Source: Acidiferrobacterales bacterium (GTDB taxonomy: Bacteria > Pseudomonadota > Gammaproteobacteria > Acidiferrobacterales > SZUA-150). From it: DNA of 35,359 nt. Under the pieces are notes generated by a model. It had not been told where the DNA came from. It did not search any database and saw only the letters and a program-made list of their open reading frames with translations. Shown one piece after another: positions 15,546 through 24,181 of the stretch. Both the position numbers and the translations under genes were made by a program. The stretch's first letter is position 1, and each line of letters starts with the position of its first letter. Location: NCBI GenBank assembly GCA_947258385.1, contig CAMYII010000074.1, positions 53,110 to 88,468 on the forward strand, read 5' to 3'.

Positions 15546-15944
15546 TCAGCGCGAAGGCTGACCCTGTGTTTCAACGTCGAGCAAGTGTACACCATCGCGC
15601 TCGGCCAGGCAGACTTGTGACCCGGTCTCGACCACCTCCAACCGGACCAGTCCCCGGCCGTTGCAGCGGCCGCCGGCGCAGGCGCCGGTCTCCGGACAAT
15701 AGCGCGCGCCATGGGTGGCGCAAATCAGGAGCTCCCCTTCCCTGTCAAAGAAATCGCCTTCGTTCCAATCGAGCTCGACCGATTGATGGGCGCACTGATT
15801 GAGATAGGCGTGGGGCCGGCCGCGATAGCGGATAAGGAAGGCCGGTAGCGCCTTGCCCTGGTGGCGGACGGTAAAGCGGATGCCCTTGCCGCCGTCGAGC
15901 AGATCACGGCTCTGGCACAGCACGCCGGCCGATCGCCGGCTCAC
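15546..15944 (-). CDS. Rieske [2Fe-2S] ferredoxin-like protein
   Basis: About 132 aa. Rieske cluster ligands are in NQCAHQSVELDW (Cys-x-His) and ICATHGARYCPETGACAGG (Cys-x-x-His). The insertion between the boxes and the small size fit stand-alone Rieske ferredoxins of the kind carried beside the HAD phosphatase and sppA in gammaproteobacteria. GTG 15944 overlaps the stop of the HAD gene (ATGTGA), a typical translational coupling; TTG 15953 would add three residues. An electron-transfer or redox-sensing role is likely but no partner oxidoreductase is present. Confidence 0.85.
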   Translation of the reverse strand: MSRRSAGVLCQSRDLLDGGKGIRFTVRHQGKALPAFLIRYRGRPHAYLNQCAHQSVELDWNEGDFFDREGELLICATHGARYCPETGACAGGRCNGRGLVRLEVVETGSQVCLAERDGVHLLDVETQGQPSR

Positions 15945-16588
15945 ATCAACCAATCGCAGACCTCAGTGAAGGAATCGAGACAGGCCCTGGGCTCTAGCGA
16001 CAGCAGCCGATCGCGCTCGTGCACGCCGTAACTGACCGCGAGGCTGTGCATGCGGGCGTTGCTGGCCATCTCCATGTCGTAGACGGTGTCCCCCACCATG
16101 AGCGCCTGTCCGGCCGCCAGCCCGGTCTGCTCCAAAATATCCTCCAGCATTTTCGGATGCGGCTTGGAGTAGGCCTCATCGGCGCAGCGCGTGGCCACAA
16201 ACCGGTGGTGCATGTCCCATTGCGTGAGCAAGCGGTCCAACCCCCGGCGCGCCTTGCCGGTCGCCACCGCCAGCAGGTAGCCGCGCGACGCCAGGCGCTC
16301 CAGCCCCGCCTGGACGCCAGGAAAAAACGGCATGTCGGTCTGGTCGCGATGCAGGAAGTGCTCGCGGTAGCGTTCGACCACCGCGGCGTGCTGGGCCGGG
16401 GTGCATTGGGGCAGCAGCCGCTCCATGGCCTCTTTCAGACCCAGGCCGATGATGTCGCGGCTGGCCTCCGGGCCCGGGTCCGCGATCCCCACATCGGCAC
16501 AGGCGGCGCTGATGCAGCGCAGAATCTTGGATTCGGAATCCATTAGAGTACCGTCCCAGTCGAAGACGATCAGCTCATAGTTTTTCAT
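15941..16588 (-). CDS. HAD-superfamily hydrolase, phosphoglycolate phosphatase-like
   Basis: 215 aa. Motif I FDWDGTLMDSE (nucleophile and acid Asp), motif II VATGKAR, motif III Lys in SKPHPKM, motif IV VGDTVYDMEMA. The cap domain is the small alpha-helical type found in Gph/PgmB-like enzymes. Likely dephosphorylates 2-phosphoglycolate or another small phosphoester. ATG 16588 overlaps the end of rluC by 14 bp; ATG 16603 would add five residues. Translationally coupled on both sides. Substrate not proven by sequence. Confidence 0.9.
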   Translation of the reverse strand: MKNYELIVFDWDGTLMDSESKILRCISAACADVGIADPGPEASRDIIGLGLKEAMERLLPQCTPAQHAAVVERYREHFLHRDQTDMPFFPGVQAGLERLASRGYLLAVATGKARRGLDRLLTQWDMHHRFVATRCADEAYSKPHPKMLEDILEQTGLAAGQALMVGDTVYDMEMASNARMHSLAVSYGVHERDRLLSLEPRACLDSFTEVCDWLM

Positions 16589-17537
16589 GTTGCAGGTATT
16601 CAATGATGCGGCTCAGTTCCGCAGGTAGTGGGGCCTCGATGCGCATTTTGCAAGCCCGCTCGGGGTGCCGCAGCGTCATCGAGGCGGCGTGCAGGAACAG
16701 GCGCTTCAGCCCGCGCTCGCGCATCCGGCGGTTAAACACCGGATCGCCATATTTCTCATCGCCGGCGATCGGGTGACCGAGGTGCGCGGCGTGCACGCGC
16801 GCCTGATGGGTGCGCCCGGTAATGAGCTTGATCTCCATGAGCGAGGCATCGCCAAATAATTGCCGCGGAATGAAGCGGCTGGCGGCCGCCTTGCCCTCGG
16901 CGGCCACGCGCACCTCACGCTCCCCTCCGCGCAGCTGGTCCCTTTGCAAGGCCGTCTCGACACGCCGGGACTTGCCCTGCCACACTCCGCGGACCAGGGC
17001 CAGGTAGCGTTTATCCATGCTGCTGTCACGCAGCTGGGCGTGCAGCGCCAGCAGGGCCGGGCGGCGCTTGGCGAGCAGCAGGCAGCCCGAGGTCTCGCGG
17101 TCCAGGCGGTGCGCCAGCTCCAGGAACCGGGCCTGGGGCCGCAGCCGCCGCAGCGCCTCGATCAGGCCGAGCGTCACACCGCTGCCACCGTGTACCGCCA
17201 GTCCCGAGGGTTTGTTCACTGCCAGCAGGTACTCATCCTCATACAGGACGATGTCTTCCAGCCACTGAAAATCCTCTATTTTTGCTATGATTTTTGTCTC
17301 GGCGGCACGACGCACCGGCGGCACACGCACCACGTCTCCGGCCTGAAGCCGGTAATCGGGCTGGCGCCGGCCCTTGTTGACCCGCACCTCCCCCTTGCGC
17401 AACAGGCGGTAAATATGGCTTTTGGGGACCCCTTTCAGGGTGGTGATCAGGAAATTGTCCAGGCGCTGGCCGGCGTGGCCGGCATCGATTTCGAGGTACC
17501 GCACCGCCGAGGCCGCGATTTTTGCGCTGTTTTGCAT
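16575..17537 (-). CDS. rluC: 23S rRNA pseudouridine synthase RluC
   Basis: 320 aa. N-terminal S4 RNA-binding domain (QRLDNFLITTLKGVPKSHIY, LLRKGEVRVNKGRRQPDYRL), then the RluA-family catalytic domain with VNKPSGLAVHGGSG, catalytic Asp in HRLDRETSGCLLLAK, TGRTHQARVHAAHLGHPIAG and DEKYGD. This matches RluC, which modifies U955, U2504 and U2580 of 23S rRNA in E. coli. Divergent from rne across a 403-bp gap, the conserved rluC/rne arrangement of gammaproteobacteria, supporting the name. Confidence 0.92.
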   Translation of the reverse strand: MQNSAKIAASAVRYLEIDAGHAGQRLDNFLITTLKGVPKSHIYRLLRKGEVRVNKGRRQPDYRLQAGDVVRVPPVRRAAETKIIAKIEDFQWLEDIVLYEDEYLLAVNKPSGLAVHGGSGVTLGLIEALRRLRPQARFLELAHRLDRETSGCLLLAKRRPALLALHAQLRDSSMDKRYLALVRGVWQGKSRRVETALQRDQLRGGEREVRVAAEGKAAASRFIPRQLFGDASLMEIKLITGRTHQARVHAAHLGHPIAGDEKYGDPVFNRRMRERGLKRLFLHAASMTLRHPERACKMRIEAPLPAELSRIIEYLQHEKL

Positions 17538-17940
17538 GAAAAAATGATAACAGATTGCCGAAAAACCGCCGCACTGATATATTAATTACTTATGCGTATT
17601 GAAAGTTGATATTTAAGATCACATTATAACTACGCAGAAAGAAAAAGGTTTTTTGAGCGAGTTGCGGGCCGGTGCCCGCGACCAAGAGCGGCGTTATTGC
17701 ACGGTAATGACCGATTGTCAGGCGCCGCAAATCCATGGGTTTTGTGTCCCGGCCCTTTGGAGGGACACGCGGAATAACGATATACCTGGCTTAGCCCAAC
17801 AACGTGTTACGACTTAGGAAAGGTGTTGATATTAGCCTGACACTGCAGCGCGGGGTCTTAGCGCCGCACGCGTAGCGCTCGCGGCCAATCCGCCTTTCCG
17901 CCGACACCGCTCAGGCCAGGGGCGTCGGGGATTTTTTACA
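17538..17940 (+). promoter_or_regulatory. Structured 5' leader and promoter region of rne, shared with divergent rluC
   Basis: No gene in 403 bp. An A/T-rich segment at 17599-17630 (TTGAAA, TTGATA, TATAAC) is a plausible promoter zone, with imperfect spacing. Downstream are clear hairpins: GCGGGC/GCCCGC with CGGT tetraloop (17664-17679); GCGGCG...CGCCGC (17690-17729); GTGTCCC/GGGACAC with an 11-nt loop (17744-17768). In E. coli the rne leader of about 360 nt mediates feedback by RNase E on its own mRNA; the same role is likely here but the E. coli hairpins cannot be matched by eye. Confidence 0.6.
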
Positions 17941-20556
17941 ATGAAAAGAATGCTGTTTAACGCAACTCAGCCGGAGGAGTTGCGCTTAGCCGTTGTTGAC
18001 GGCCAGAAGTTACTTGACCTGGATATTGAGGCGGAGTCCTACCAGCACAAGAAAGGGAATGTTTACAAAGGAAAGATCACCCGCATCGAACCCAGCCTGG
18101 AAGCCGCGTTCGTTGATTACGGGACGGAGCGCCAGGGTTTTCTGCCGCTCAAGGAGATCTCCCGCATCTATTTCGCCGCCACCGGGGAGCGCACCCCCAT
18201 CGGCCAGATCCGCATCCAGGACGCGATCAAAGAAGGCCAGGAACTGATCGTTCAGGTGGACAAGGAGGAGCGCGGCAGCAAGGGCGCGGCCCTGACCACC
18301 TTTGTCAGCCTCGCGGGCCGGTTCCTGGTGCTCATGCCCAACAACCCCAAAGGCGGTGGCATCTCCCGCCGCATCGAGGGCGAAGAACGCGCCGAGCTGC
18401 GTGAGGCCATGGCCCAGCTCGAGATCCCGGAAGACTATGCGCTGATCGCGCGCACCGCCGGCATCGGCAGGAGCGCGGAAGAGCTGCAATGGGACCTCGA
18501 CTATCTCATTCATCTCTGGGACGCCATCAGCAAGGCGGCCGCCGAGCGCGGCGCGCCCTTCCTGATCTACCAGGAAAGCAATCTGGTGGTGCGGACCATC
18601 CGCGACTACCTGCGCTCCGATATCGGCGAGATCCTGATCGACAATCCGGATATCTTCGAGCGCATGAAGAAGTTCATGGAGCAGGTGACCCCGCACAACG
18701 TCAACAAGCTCAAGCTGTATCAGGACGAGACGCCGCTTTTCACCCGTTACCAGATCGAATACCAAATCGATTCGGCATTCGCCCGCGAGGTGCGCCTGGA
18801 ATCGGGCGGCTCGCTGGTCTTTGACCGGACCGAGGCCCTGGTCAGCATCGATGTGAACTCCGCCCGCGCCACCAAGGGTGCCGATATCGAGGAGACCGCG
18901 CTCAACACCAACCTGGAGGCGGCCACGGAGATTGCGCGGCAGATGCGCCTGCGCGATATCGGCGGCCTGATCGTGATCGATTTCATCGACATGACGCCGG
19001 TGCGCAATCAGCGCGAAGTGGAAAACCGCTTCAACGAGGCGTTAAAGGTCGACCGAGCCCGGGCTCAAGTGGGCCGCATATCCCGGTTCGGCCTGTTGGA
19101 GATGTCACGCCAACGCCTGCGCCCCTCCCTGGGCGAGGCCAGCAGCCTGATGTGCCCGCGCTGTAACGGCACCGGGCATATTCGCAGCGTGCCGTCCTCG
19201 GCGCTCAACATCCTGCGCATGATTCAGGAGGAGGCCATGAAGGAAAACACGGCGGCTGTACATATTCATCTGCCGATCGAGACCGCGACCTTCCTGTTGA
19301 ACGAGAAACGCCGCGAGATCAATGTCATCGAGTCGCGGACCGGCTGCCCCGTGCTGATCATCCCCACGACGGAGCTCGAAACCCCGCACTACCGCGTACG
19401 GCGCCTGCGCAGCGAGGAATTTGAGTCGGAGTCCAATGTGCCAAGCTACCGCACGGCGATCCATGAAGAGGCGGTCGAAGAACCCGTGGTCGCCCAGGCG
19501 GTACAATCGAAGGCCGAGCTGCCGGCCGTGGGCCAGCTGGCGCACTTCGCCGCGGCGCCACCGCGCAAGAAAGAGAAAAAGGGTGAAGGCTGGTTGCGAC
19601 GGCTATTCAAGTTGTTCACGGGGGACACGGCCCAAAAACGCAAACCGGCCCCGAAAAGACACACCGGTGCTCAGCGGCGCAAGGCCCCCGGTCCGTCCGC
19701 GCGCAAACGCGGCTACGCGCAAAAGTCAGGACGGCCGCCGCAACGGGCCGGCGGCGCACAGCAGGCCAGGGAGGCCGCCGCCAAGGGCGCACAGGCCGAG
19801 CAAAGGTCCCAGCCAGCCGCCGCCAAGGGCGCACAGGCCGAGCAAAGGTCCCAGCCAGCCGCCGCCAAGAAGGAACGCGGCGAGGGTGCCCAGCCCACGC
19901 GCGGCCGTGGACGCCGCGGTGGACGCCGCGGGCGTTCCCAGGGGCGGCAACAGGGTACCGGGACCAAAACAGCGGGTAACGGCGGCTTACAGGAGCCGGT
20001 GGACAAGGACAAGCGCGACGTCACGGACAAAGCGGCAGAGGCGCCGGCCGACCCAATGCCAGTGATCCCCGTCGACAACGGCACCGCGAACACCGCGCCC
20101 GCAGCGGACGCCGGGAATTGGCGTCCGACGGTTGACCTGGACGCGCCGGCTTCAGCCGACGTCGAGCCGTCATTCAACGACAGCGCTGCCCAGCCACGCC
20201 CGGAGCCGATGTCCGGTCCCGCCATCGAACCAAAACCGGCTGAACCTGCCACCGACCAAGCGGAGCCCGGGAAGACCGATGCATCGCAGGTGGAGGCACC
20301 GAAACCGGCTGAGCCTGCCACCGACCAAGCGGAGTCCGGGAAGATCGACGCATCGCAGGTGGAGGCACCGACGGCGCAGACTCCCGGGTCCGCCGCCGCA
20401 CCCTACGCGGCCCCGGATAGGCCCGCGGAAACGCCGCCACGGGAATCCAAACTGGTGCAGATTGAAACACAGTCCGACTTTGCGAAGGTCGACGCACGGC
20501 CTGAATTGATGGAATCGGAGGACCGCAGCGAGTCCAGTGAGATCAAGTCCAGCTAA
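17941..20556 (+). CDS. rne: Ribonuclease E
   Basis: 871 aa endoribonuclease that starts mRNA decay and matures rRNA/tRNA; scaffold of the degradosome. N-terminal catalytic half: [20 protein letters not shown], an S1 domain ([19 protein letters not shown]), DNase I-like site with Asp304 ([10 protein letters not shown]) and Asp347 (IVIDFIDM), and the Zn-link CPRC (Cys405, Cys408). From about residue 500 the protein is disordered: basic and Gln/Ala-rich tracts, an RGG-like RNA-binding patch ([20 protein letters not shown]), acidic Pro-rich repeats and a closing LVQIETQ segment of the kind conserved at the ends of some gammaproteobacterial RNase E proteins (recalled, not checked). ATG 17941 matches the E. 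coli start by alignment. Terminator follows. Confidence 0.96.
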   Translation: MKRMLFNATQPEELRLAVVDGQKLLDLDIEAESYQHKKGNVYKGKITRIEPSLEAAFVDYGTERQGFLPLKEISRIYFAATGERTPIGQIRIQDAIKEGQELIVQVDKEERGSKGAALTTFVSLAGRFLVLMPNNPKGGGISRRIEGEERAELREAMAQLEIPEDYALIARTAGIGRSAEELQWDLDYLIHLWDAISKAAAERGAPFLIYQESNLVVRTIRDYLRSDIGEILIDNPDIFERMKKFMEQVTPHNVNKLKLYQDETPLFTRYQIEYQIDSAFAREVRLESGGSLVFDRTEALVSIDVNSARATKGADIEETALNTNLEAATEIARQMRLRDIGGLIVIDFIDMTPVRNQREVENRFNEALKVDRARAQVGRISRFGLLEMSRQRLRPSLGEASSLMCPRCNGTGHIRSVPSSALNILRMIQEEAMKENTAAVHIHLPIETATFLLNEKRREINVIESRTGCPVLIIPTTELETPHYRVRRLRSEEFESESNVPSYRTAIHEEAVEEPVVAQAVQSKAELPAVGQLAHFAAAPPRKKEKKGEGWLRRLFKLFTGDTAQKRKPAPKRHTGAQRRKAPGPSARKRGYAQKSGRPPQRAGGAQQAREAAAKGAQAEQRSQPAAAKGAQAEQRSQPAAAKKERGEGAQPTRGRGRRGGRRGRSQGRQQGTGTKTAGNGGLQEPVDKDKRDVTDKAAEAPADPMPVIPVDNGTANTAPAADAGNWRPTVDLDAPASADVEPSFNDSAAQPRPEPMSGPAIEPKPAEPATDQAEPGKTDASQVEAPKPAEPATDQAESGKIDASQVEAPTAQTPGSAAAPYAAPDRPAETPPRESKLVQIETQSDFAKVDARPELMESEDRSESSEIKSS
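19774..19857 (+). repeat. Two perfect 42-bp tandem repeats inside rne
   Basis: 19774-19815 and 19816-19857 are identical, with a third partial unit of 12 bp following. They encode [14 protein letters not shown] twice in the disordered tail of RNase E. Sequence identity implies recent duplication. Confidence 0.9.
20230..20367 (+). repeat. Two 69-bp tandem repeats inside rne
   Basis: 20230-20298 and 20299-20367 differ at about six positions and encode [12 protein letters not shown](P/S)GK(T/I)DASQVEA twice. The divergence shows an older duplication than the 42-bp pair. Confidence 0.85.
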
Positions 20557-20586
20557 GCGGTTCGCGGCTCAGCAGTGCAAAACGAC

Positions 20587-20613
20587 AAGGGGCGCTCGCG
20601 TCCCTTTGTTCTT
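20587..20613 (+). terminator. Terminator after rne
   Basis: 8-bp stem AAGGGGCG (20587-20594) with CGTCCCTT-type arm (20599-20606), tetraloop CTCG, followed by TTTGTTCTTGT-like T-rich sequence. It lies 31 bp after the rne stop. Confidence 0.75.
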
Positions 20614-20672
20614 GTGTTCTTGGTGTGAACCGCCTCGCCTCAACGGCGCTTCGATAGACTTAGAACGTCCCC

Positions 20673-20711
20673 AGCGGGTCATCAAGAGGCTTGTTTTTTC
20701 AACAACCCGCT
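20673..20711. other. Hairpin with T-rich loop between rne and the convergent gene
   Basis: AGCGGGT (20673-20679) pairs with ACCCGCT (20705-20711); inside, TTG and CAA flank six T. No clear T run follows on either strand, so a terminator role for the minus-strand gene is uncertain. Confidence 0.35.
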
Positions 20712-20732
20712 AGGCCTAGGCCACGGGTACGG

Positions 20733-21098
20733 TCAGCGGGGCAGCGCCAGCTCGACCTCCTTGCCGCCGTAGCCATGCACCGAATCGTGGGCACGCACCC
20801 TGACGCTTGCGATGCCCGCAGGCAGGCGCACTCCGGCCAGACTGCGCGTGAAGGGTTGTTCATCGACATGCGGATGGTGTAGGACACGGGTGGCAATGAC
20901 CTTGCCGGCGGGAGCGATCACCTCCCAGCGGTCGGCATAGTGATCCCATCCCTTGTCGTGGTGTCGCAGCGTCACGTCGAACCGATACACACCCTCGGCC
21001 GTGCGCTTTGCCTCAGCGTGCACCACGTCCACTTCACCCGCCTGCACAGCTGCGCTGGCAAGATAACAGCACAGCCCAAGGCTTCCAATGAGCTTCAT
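20733..21098 (-). CDS. Periplasmic hypothetical protein
   Basis: 121 aa from ATG 21098, preceded by GGGGGA 4 bp upstream; the open frame extends further but without coding character. Signal peptide (LIGSLGLCCYLASAAVQA) then a beta-rich domain: YRFDVTLRHHDKGWDHYADR, EVIAPAGKVIATRVLHHPHV, ASVRVRAHDSVHGYGGKEVE. The His-rich strands recall small uncharacterised proteobacterial periplasmic proteins. No catalytic motif recognised. It is followed on the same strand by rne-convergent sequence and preceded by a lipoprotein gene 92 bp away. Confidence 0.7.
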   Translation of the reverse strand: MKLIGSLGLCCYLASAAVQAGEVDVVHAEAKRTAEGVYRFDVTLRHHDKGWDHYADRWEVIAPAGKVIATRVLHHPHVDEQPFTRSLAGVRLPAGIASVRVRAHDSVHGYGGKEVELALPR

Positions 21099-21190
21099 AC
21101 GGTCCCCCGCTTGTACCGGCACACGCCTTCCGCTTGACCGGCCCGTGCCACAACCATAAACGCGGTCTGCCAACGCTGTGCACCGACCGC

Positions 21191-21625
21191 CTACCCGCCG
21201 ATATCATAGATAATGTCCAGTATCACCCGGGTGCGTTCGTCAAACAAGACAATATCGCGCCCGACCTGCAAGCGGACGTAGCCCGATGGCAGCGGCGCAA
21301 GTTGGCGTTCGAGCTCCCGGGGCAGGCCCCGCTTTGCCAGTCCGGGCGGCAGCGTGCCTCTGCGCATGAGCTGCTTCTGGTGCCCGGGGGGCAGCTGTTT
21401 TTTCTTGGCCAGCCCCGGCGGCAGGTCCTTGTGATGATGTTTGTAGTATTTGTGAATGTGATCCCGATCATAGTCGTTGAAGGCGAGCTCGACCCGGGAG
21501 TTTTGGTTCTGCATCACGACGCGGCCCGAAGTGGGTGCGGGTACGGTCGCGCAGCCTGTCAATAAATTAGCGACACAGGCAGCGATCATGATCGCGGCTG
21601 TCGCCGCGGCAGGTTTGTAGGTCAT
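21191..21625 (-). CDS. RcnB/CigR-like lipoprotein
   Basis: 144 aa from ATG 21625; ATG 21652 would add nine residues before the signal. Signal peptide with lipobox LLTGCATV. The mature protein has a His-rich region (IHKYYKHHHKDLPPGLAKKK) and repeated LPPGLAK(K/R) or LPPGHQK units, then SGYVRLQVGRDIVLFDERTR and VILDIIYDI. This layout, LPPG repeats followed by a short strand-rich end, is that of the RcnB/CigR superfamily of periplasmic proteins. Function unknown; metal homeostasis has been suggested for RcnB, and the next gene upstream is a CDF cation exporter, which would fit. Confidence 0.65.
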   Translation of the reverse strand: MTYKPAAATAAIMIAACVANLLTGCATVPAPTSGRVVMQNQNSRVELAFNDYDRDHIHKYYKHHHKDLPPGLAKKKQLPPGHQKQLMRRGTLPPGLAKRGLPRELERQLAPLPSGYVRLQVGRDIVLFDERTRVILDIIYDIGG

Positions 21626-21713
21626 GTTGTGGCTCCGATTTGCTGTAAACACATCATGGGTTCTGGATCACTTGAGATGCCGTGACAAGGCATCACACCG
21701 ACTTGATCCCGTC

Positions 21714-22655
21714 TTAGGCGCCCTCCCCCGTGCGGGCCTTGGCGGGGGCCCCTGCCCGGCTCGCCTCGGCTTCGATGAATATTCTTTTTACATTCGGATA
21801 GCTCTGTTTTATCTCTTTGTCCAGCCTGGCAACGGTCACCTCAACCTCATTGGCGGAAATGGTGGGCGCGAAATTAACGCTGATATTCACCAGGATAAAA
21901 TCAGGCCCCATGTGCATGGTCAACACTTCATTGACATGTTCGACTTCGGCATAAGACCCGGCGATCTGGCGTATGCCCTGGACCACACGCTGGTTGGCGC
22001 TTTCGCCGATCAGCAAGCCCTTGGTTTCATAGGCGAGCCAGATCGCGGTCCCGGCCAGAATCAGACCGATGATGACGGATGCCGCCCCGTCAAAATGCGG
22101 AATCCCGCTGAGCTGCGCGAGCAGGACACCGGCAAACGCCACGACAAGCCCAAGCATCGCAGCAGAATCCTCAAACAGGACAACAAACAGGGAGGGGTCC
22201 TTACCTCGTTGCACGGCCTCGATGTAGCCCCACTTGCCCTTTGCCTTGGAGAATTCAGTGAAGGCAAAGTACCAGGCGGCGCCTTCAAAAATCATAGCCA
22301 GACCAAGAACGATGTAGTTGATGTGGGGATCAATGATCTGTTTTGGGACCAGGATGCGATGCACGCCTTCATAGATCGAGATACCCGCCCCGACGGCGAA
22401 GATGAGAATGGCGACGATGAAGCTCCAGAAATAGATTTCCTTACCGTGACCGAACGGGAACCGTTCATCCGCGGGTTTTTTTGCCCGCCGCAAGCCATGC
22501 AGCAAGAGCACCTGGTTTCCCGTATCAACGATAGAATGGATGCCCTCGGAGAGCATCGCCGAGCTGCCGGTCAACGCCGCGGCGATGAACTTGGTCACGG
22601 CGATCAGCGCGTTGCCGACCAGGGCGGCGTAGATGACTTTTTTGGCTGATGCCAT
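21714..22655 (-). CDS. Cation diffusion facilitator transporter (SLC30A9-like subfamily)
   Basis: 313 aa, six transmembrane helices in the CDF pattern. Helix 2 carries SEGIHSIVDTGNQ with the HxxxD metal site. Helix 5 has LFEDSAAMLGLVVAF in place of the second HxxxD, the form I associate with the ZNT9/SLC30A9-like branch. A soluble C-terminal domain follows (VEVTVARLDKEIKQ, VKRIFIEAEA). Probably an inner-membrane divalent-cation/H+ exchanger; the metal cannot be read because helix 5 is atypical. Confidence 0.88.
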   Translation of the reverse strand: MASAKKVIYAALVGNALIAVTKFIAAALTGSSAMLSEGIHSIVDTGNQVLLLHGLRRAKKPADERFPFGHGKEIYFWSFIVAILIFAVGAGISIYEGVHRILVPKQIIDPHINYIVLGLAMIFEGAAWYFAFTEFSKAKGKWGYIEAVQRGKDPSLFVVLFEDSAAMLGLVVAFAGVLLAQLSGIPHFDGAASVIIGLILAGTAIWLAYETKGLLIGESANQRVVQGIRQIAGSYAEVEHVNEVLTMHMGPDFILVNISVNFAPTISANEVEVTVARLDKEIKQSYPNVKRIFIEAEASRAGAPAKARTGEGA

Positions 22656-22690
22656 GTTGATGTAATGTCGGTGAAGGACCCGACTGTCAG

Positions 22691-23167
22691 TCAGAAGTCA
22701 TGCCGCTCGCGAATATCGGCGAGCAGGCCGGCGGCGGCCTCTTCAATCATGTCGAGCACCCGGTCGAAGCCGCCGGCGCCGCCGAAATAGGGGTCCGGCA
22801 CGTCCTGTTCCCCGCGGCCGGGGGCATACTCCATGAACAGCCTGATCTTATGTTCCAGCCCCACGGGACAGATCGCGAGCAGATTTGCATAGTTCTCGCG
22901 GTCCATGGCCATGACATAATCGAAGCGCTCGATATCTTCACTGACCGCCTGGCGGCCCCGCAGCGGGCTCAGATCGATACCGCGTTGTGCCGCCGCCTGC
23001 TGGGCGCGCGGGTCGGGCGGCTCGCCGATGTGATAATCGTGCGTTCCGGCCGAATCGATCCCGATCAGCGCGTGGCATTGTTCACGTTCAACGAGCCGCC
23101 GAAACACGCCCTCCGCCGTCGGCGAGCGGCAGATATTCCCCAAACAGACGAACAGCACCTGTACCAT
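22691..23167 (-). CDS. Low-molecular-weight protein tyrosine phosphatase
   Basis: 158 aa. The P-loop CLGNICRS with catalytic Cys and Arg follows VQVLFV at the N-terminus; the acid loop DPYFGG carries the general acid Asp, followed by FDRVLDMIEEAAAGLL. Start ATG 23167 gives the usual MVxVLFVCLGNICRS beginning; ATG 23185 would add six residues. Lies between kdsB (62 bp upstream) and the CDF gene on the same strand. In other bacteria such Wzb-like enzymes control tyrosine kinases of polysaccharide export, but no kinase is seen here. Confidence 0.92.
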   Translation of the reverse strand: MVQVLFVCLGNICRSPTAEGVFRRLVEREQCHALIGIDSAGTHDYHIGEPPDPRAQQAAAQRGIDLSPLRGRQAVSEDIERFDYVMAMDRENYANLLAICPVGLEHKIRLFMEYAPGRGEQDVPDPYFGGAGGFDRVLDMIEEAAAGLLADIRERHDF

Positions 23168-23230
23168 AAACTTACCCAAATCCACATTAAAAAATGACTA
23201 TAACTTATTGAATAATAATGCTAACAAGCA

Positions 23231-23992
23231 CTATGGCATGCCGCCGGCGAAATAGCGCCGCACCGTCTCGAGATCTTCGGCGGTATCCACGCCCGGGCCG
23301 GGCAATTCCCCGGCCTCACACACGGCGATGCGCTCCCCGCGCCACAGCACCCGTAACTGCTCCAGTTGTTCGGTCTGCTCCAACGCGCATGCCGGCCAGG
23401 CGGCATAGCGGGACACGAATCCGGCGCGGTAGGCATAGACGCCGATATGACGGTAAGCACCGATCGGGGCTTGGTGATCCCCGTGCAGCATCTTGTCCCG
23501 TGGCCAGGGAATGGGGGCACGACTGAAATACAAGGCGTAGCCGTTGTGATCCCACACGACCTTGACGACATTCGGGTTAAGCAAGGTCTCCACATCGCTG
23601 ATGGCGTGACAGGCGGTGGCCATGGCCGCCTCCGGATGGCTCTCAAGACACTGCGCCACCTGTTCAATCAGCGCCGGCGGCATCAGGGGCTCATCACCCT
23701 GCAGATTGACCACGATCTCTTCGGCCTTGAGCTCAAGGCGCGCGATCACCTCGGCGATGCGGTCGGTACCGGACCGGTGCTCGCCCGAGGTCAGACACAC
23801 CTTCGCGCCGAAGCCCCGGGCCGCTTTCTCGATGCGCGGATCATCCGTGGCGATAGTGATACTGCTGGCCGCGCACCGTTGCGCGCACTCATACACGCGC
23901 TGAATCAGCGGCCTGCCGGCGATATCCAGCAGTGGTTTGCCGGGCAGACGCTTGGAGGCGTAACGCGCGGGAATAATGATGTGCATGGACAC
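23231..23992 (-). CDS. kdsB: 3-deoxy-manno-octulosonate cytidylyltransferase
   Basis: 253 aa. Activates Kdo as CMP-Kdo for attachment to lipid A. Starts MSMHIIIPARYASKRLPGKP, with the nucleotidyltransferase N-terminus PARxxSxRLPGKPL. Next are TDDPRIEKAA, SGTDRIAEV and VVNLQGDEPLM, all conserved in KdsB, and later a GPGVDTAEDLE end motif. ATG 23986 is an alternative start two codons in. Follows ycaR by 9 bp in the lpxK-ycaR-kdsB order of gammaproteobacteria. Confidence 0.95.
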   Translation of the reverse strand: MSMHIIIPARYASKRLPGKPLLDIAGRPLIQRVYECAQRCAASSITIATDDPRIEKAARGFGAKVCLTSGEHRSGTDRIAEVIARLELKAEEIVVNLQGDEPLMPPALIEQVAQCLESHPEAAMATACHAISDVETLLNPNVVKVVWDHNGYALYFSRAPIPWPRDKMLHGDHQAPIGAYRHIGVYAYRAGFVSRYAAWPACALEQTEQLEQLRVLWRGERIAVCEAGELPGPGVDTAEDLETVRRYFAGGMP

Positions 23993-24001
23993 CGCGATAG
24001 T

Positions 24002-24181
24002 TCAAGGCAGGTCTTCGTCTGCGAGCCGGCGCGCCTCTTCTTCCAGCATGACCGGGATGTCATCGCGTATCGGAAAGGCCAGGCGGTCGGCCTTGCAGAT
24101 CAGTTCGGCCTTCTTTTTGCCGTAGACCAGGGCCCCCTTGCAGACCGGACATACCAGAATATCGAGCAGTTTTCTATCCAC
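24002..24181 (-). CDS. ycaR: Trm112-family small zinc protein YcaR
   Basis: 59 aa: [20 protein letters not shown], then [20 protein letters not shown] and [14 protein letters not shown]. The CPVC pair and the FPIRDxIPVML segment define the Trm112/UPF0434 family; the length matches E. coli YcaR. Start GTG 24181 is supported by GGAGG 8 bp upstream and overlaps the lpxK stop by 8 bp. In E. coli the gene sits between lpxK and kdsB, as here. Molecular role in bacteria is not established. Confidence 0.88.
   Translation of the reverse strand: MDRKLLDILVCPVCKGALVYGKKKAELICKADRLAFPIRDDIPVMLEEEARRLADEDLP

Noticed and set aside
17784-17806. Third copy of the 79-bp repeat in the rne leader (TTAGCCCAACAAC)
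   Set aside because: Only about 13 bases match; no tail or inverted partner of the repeat is present.
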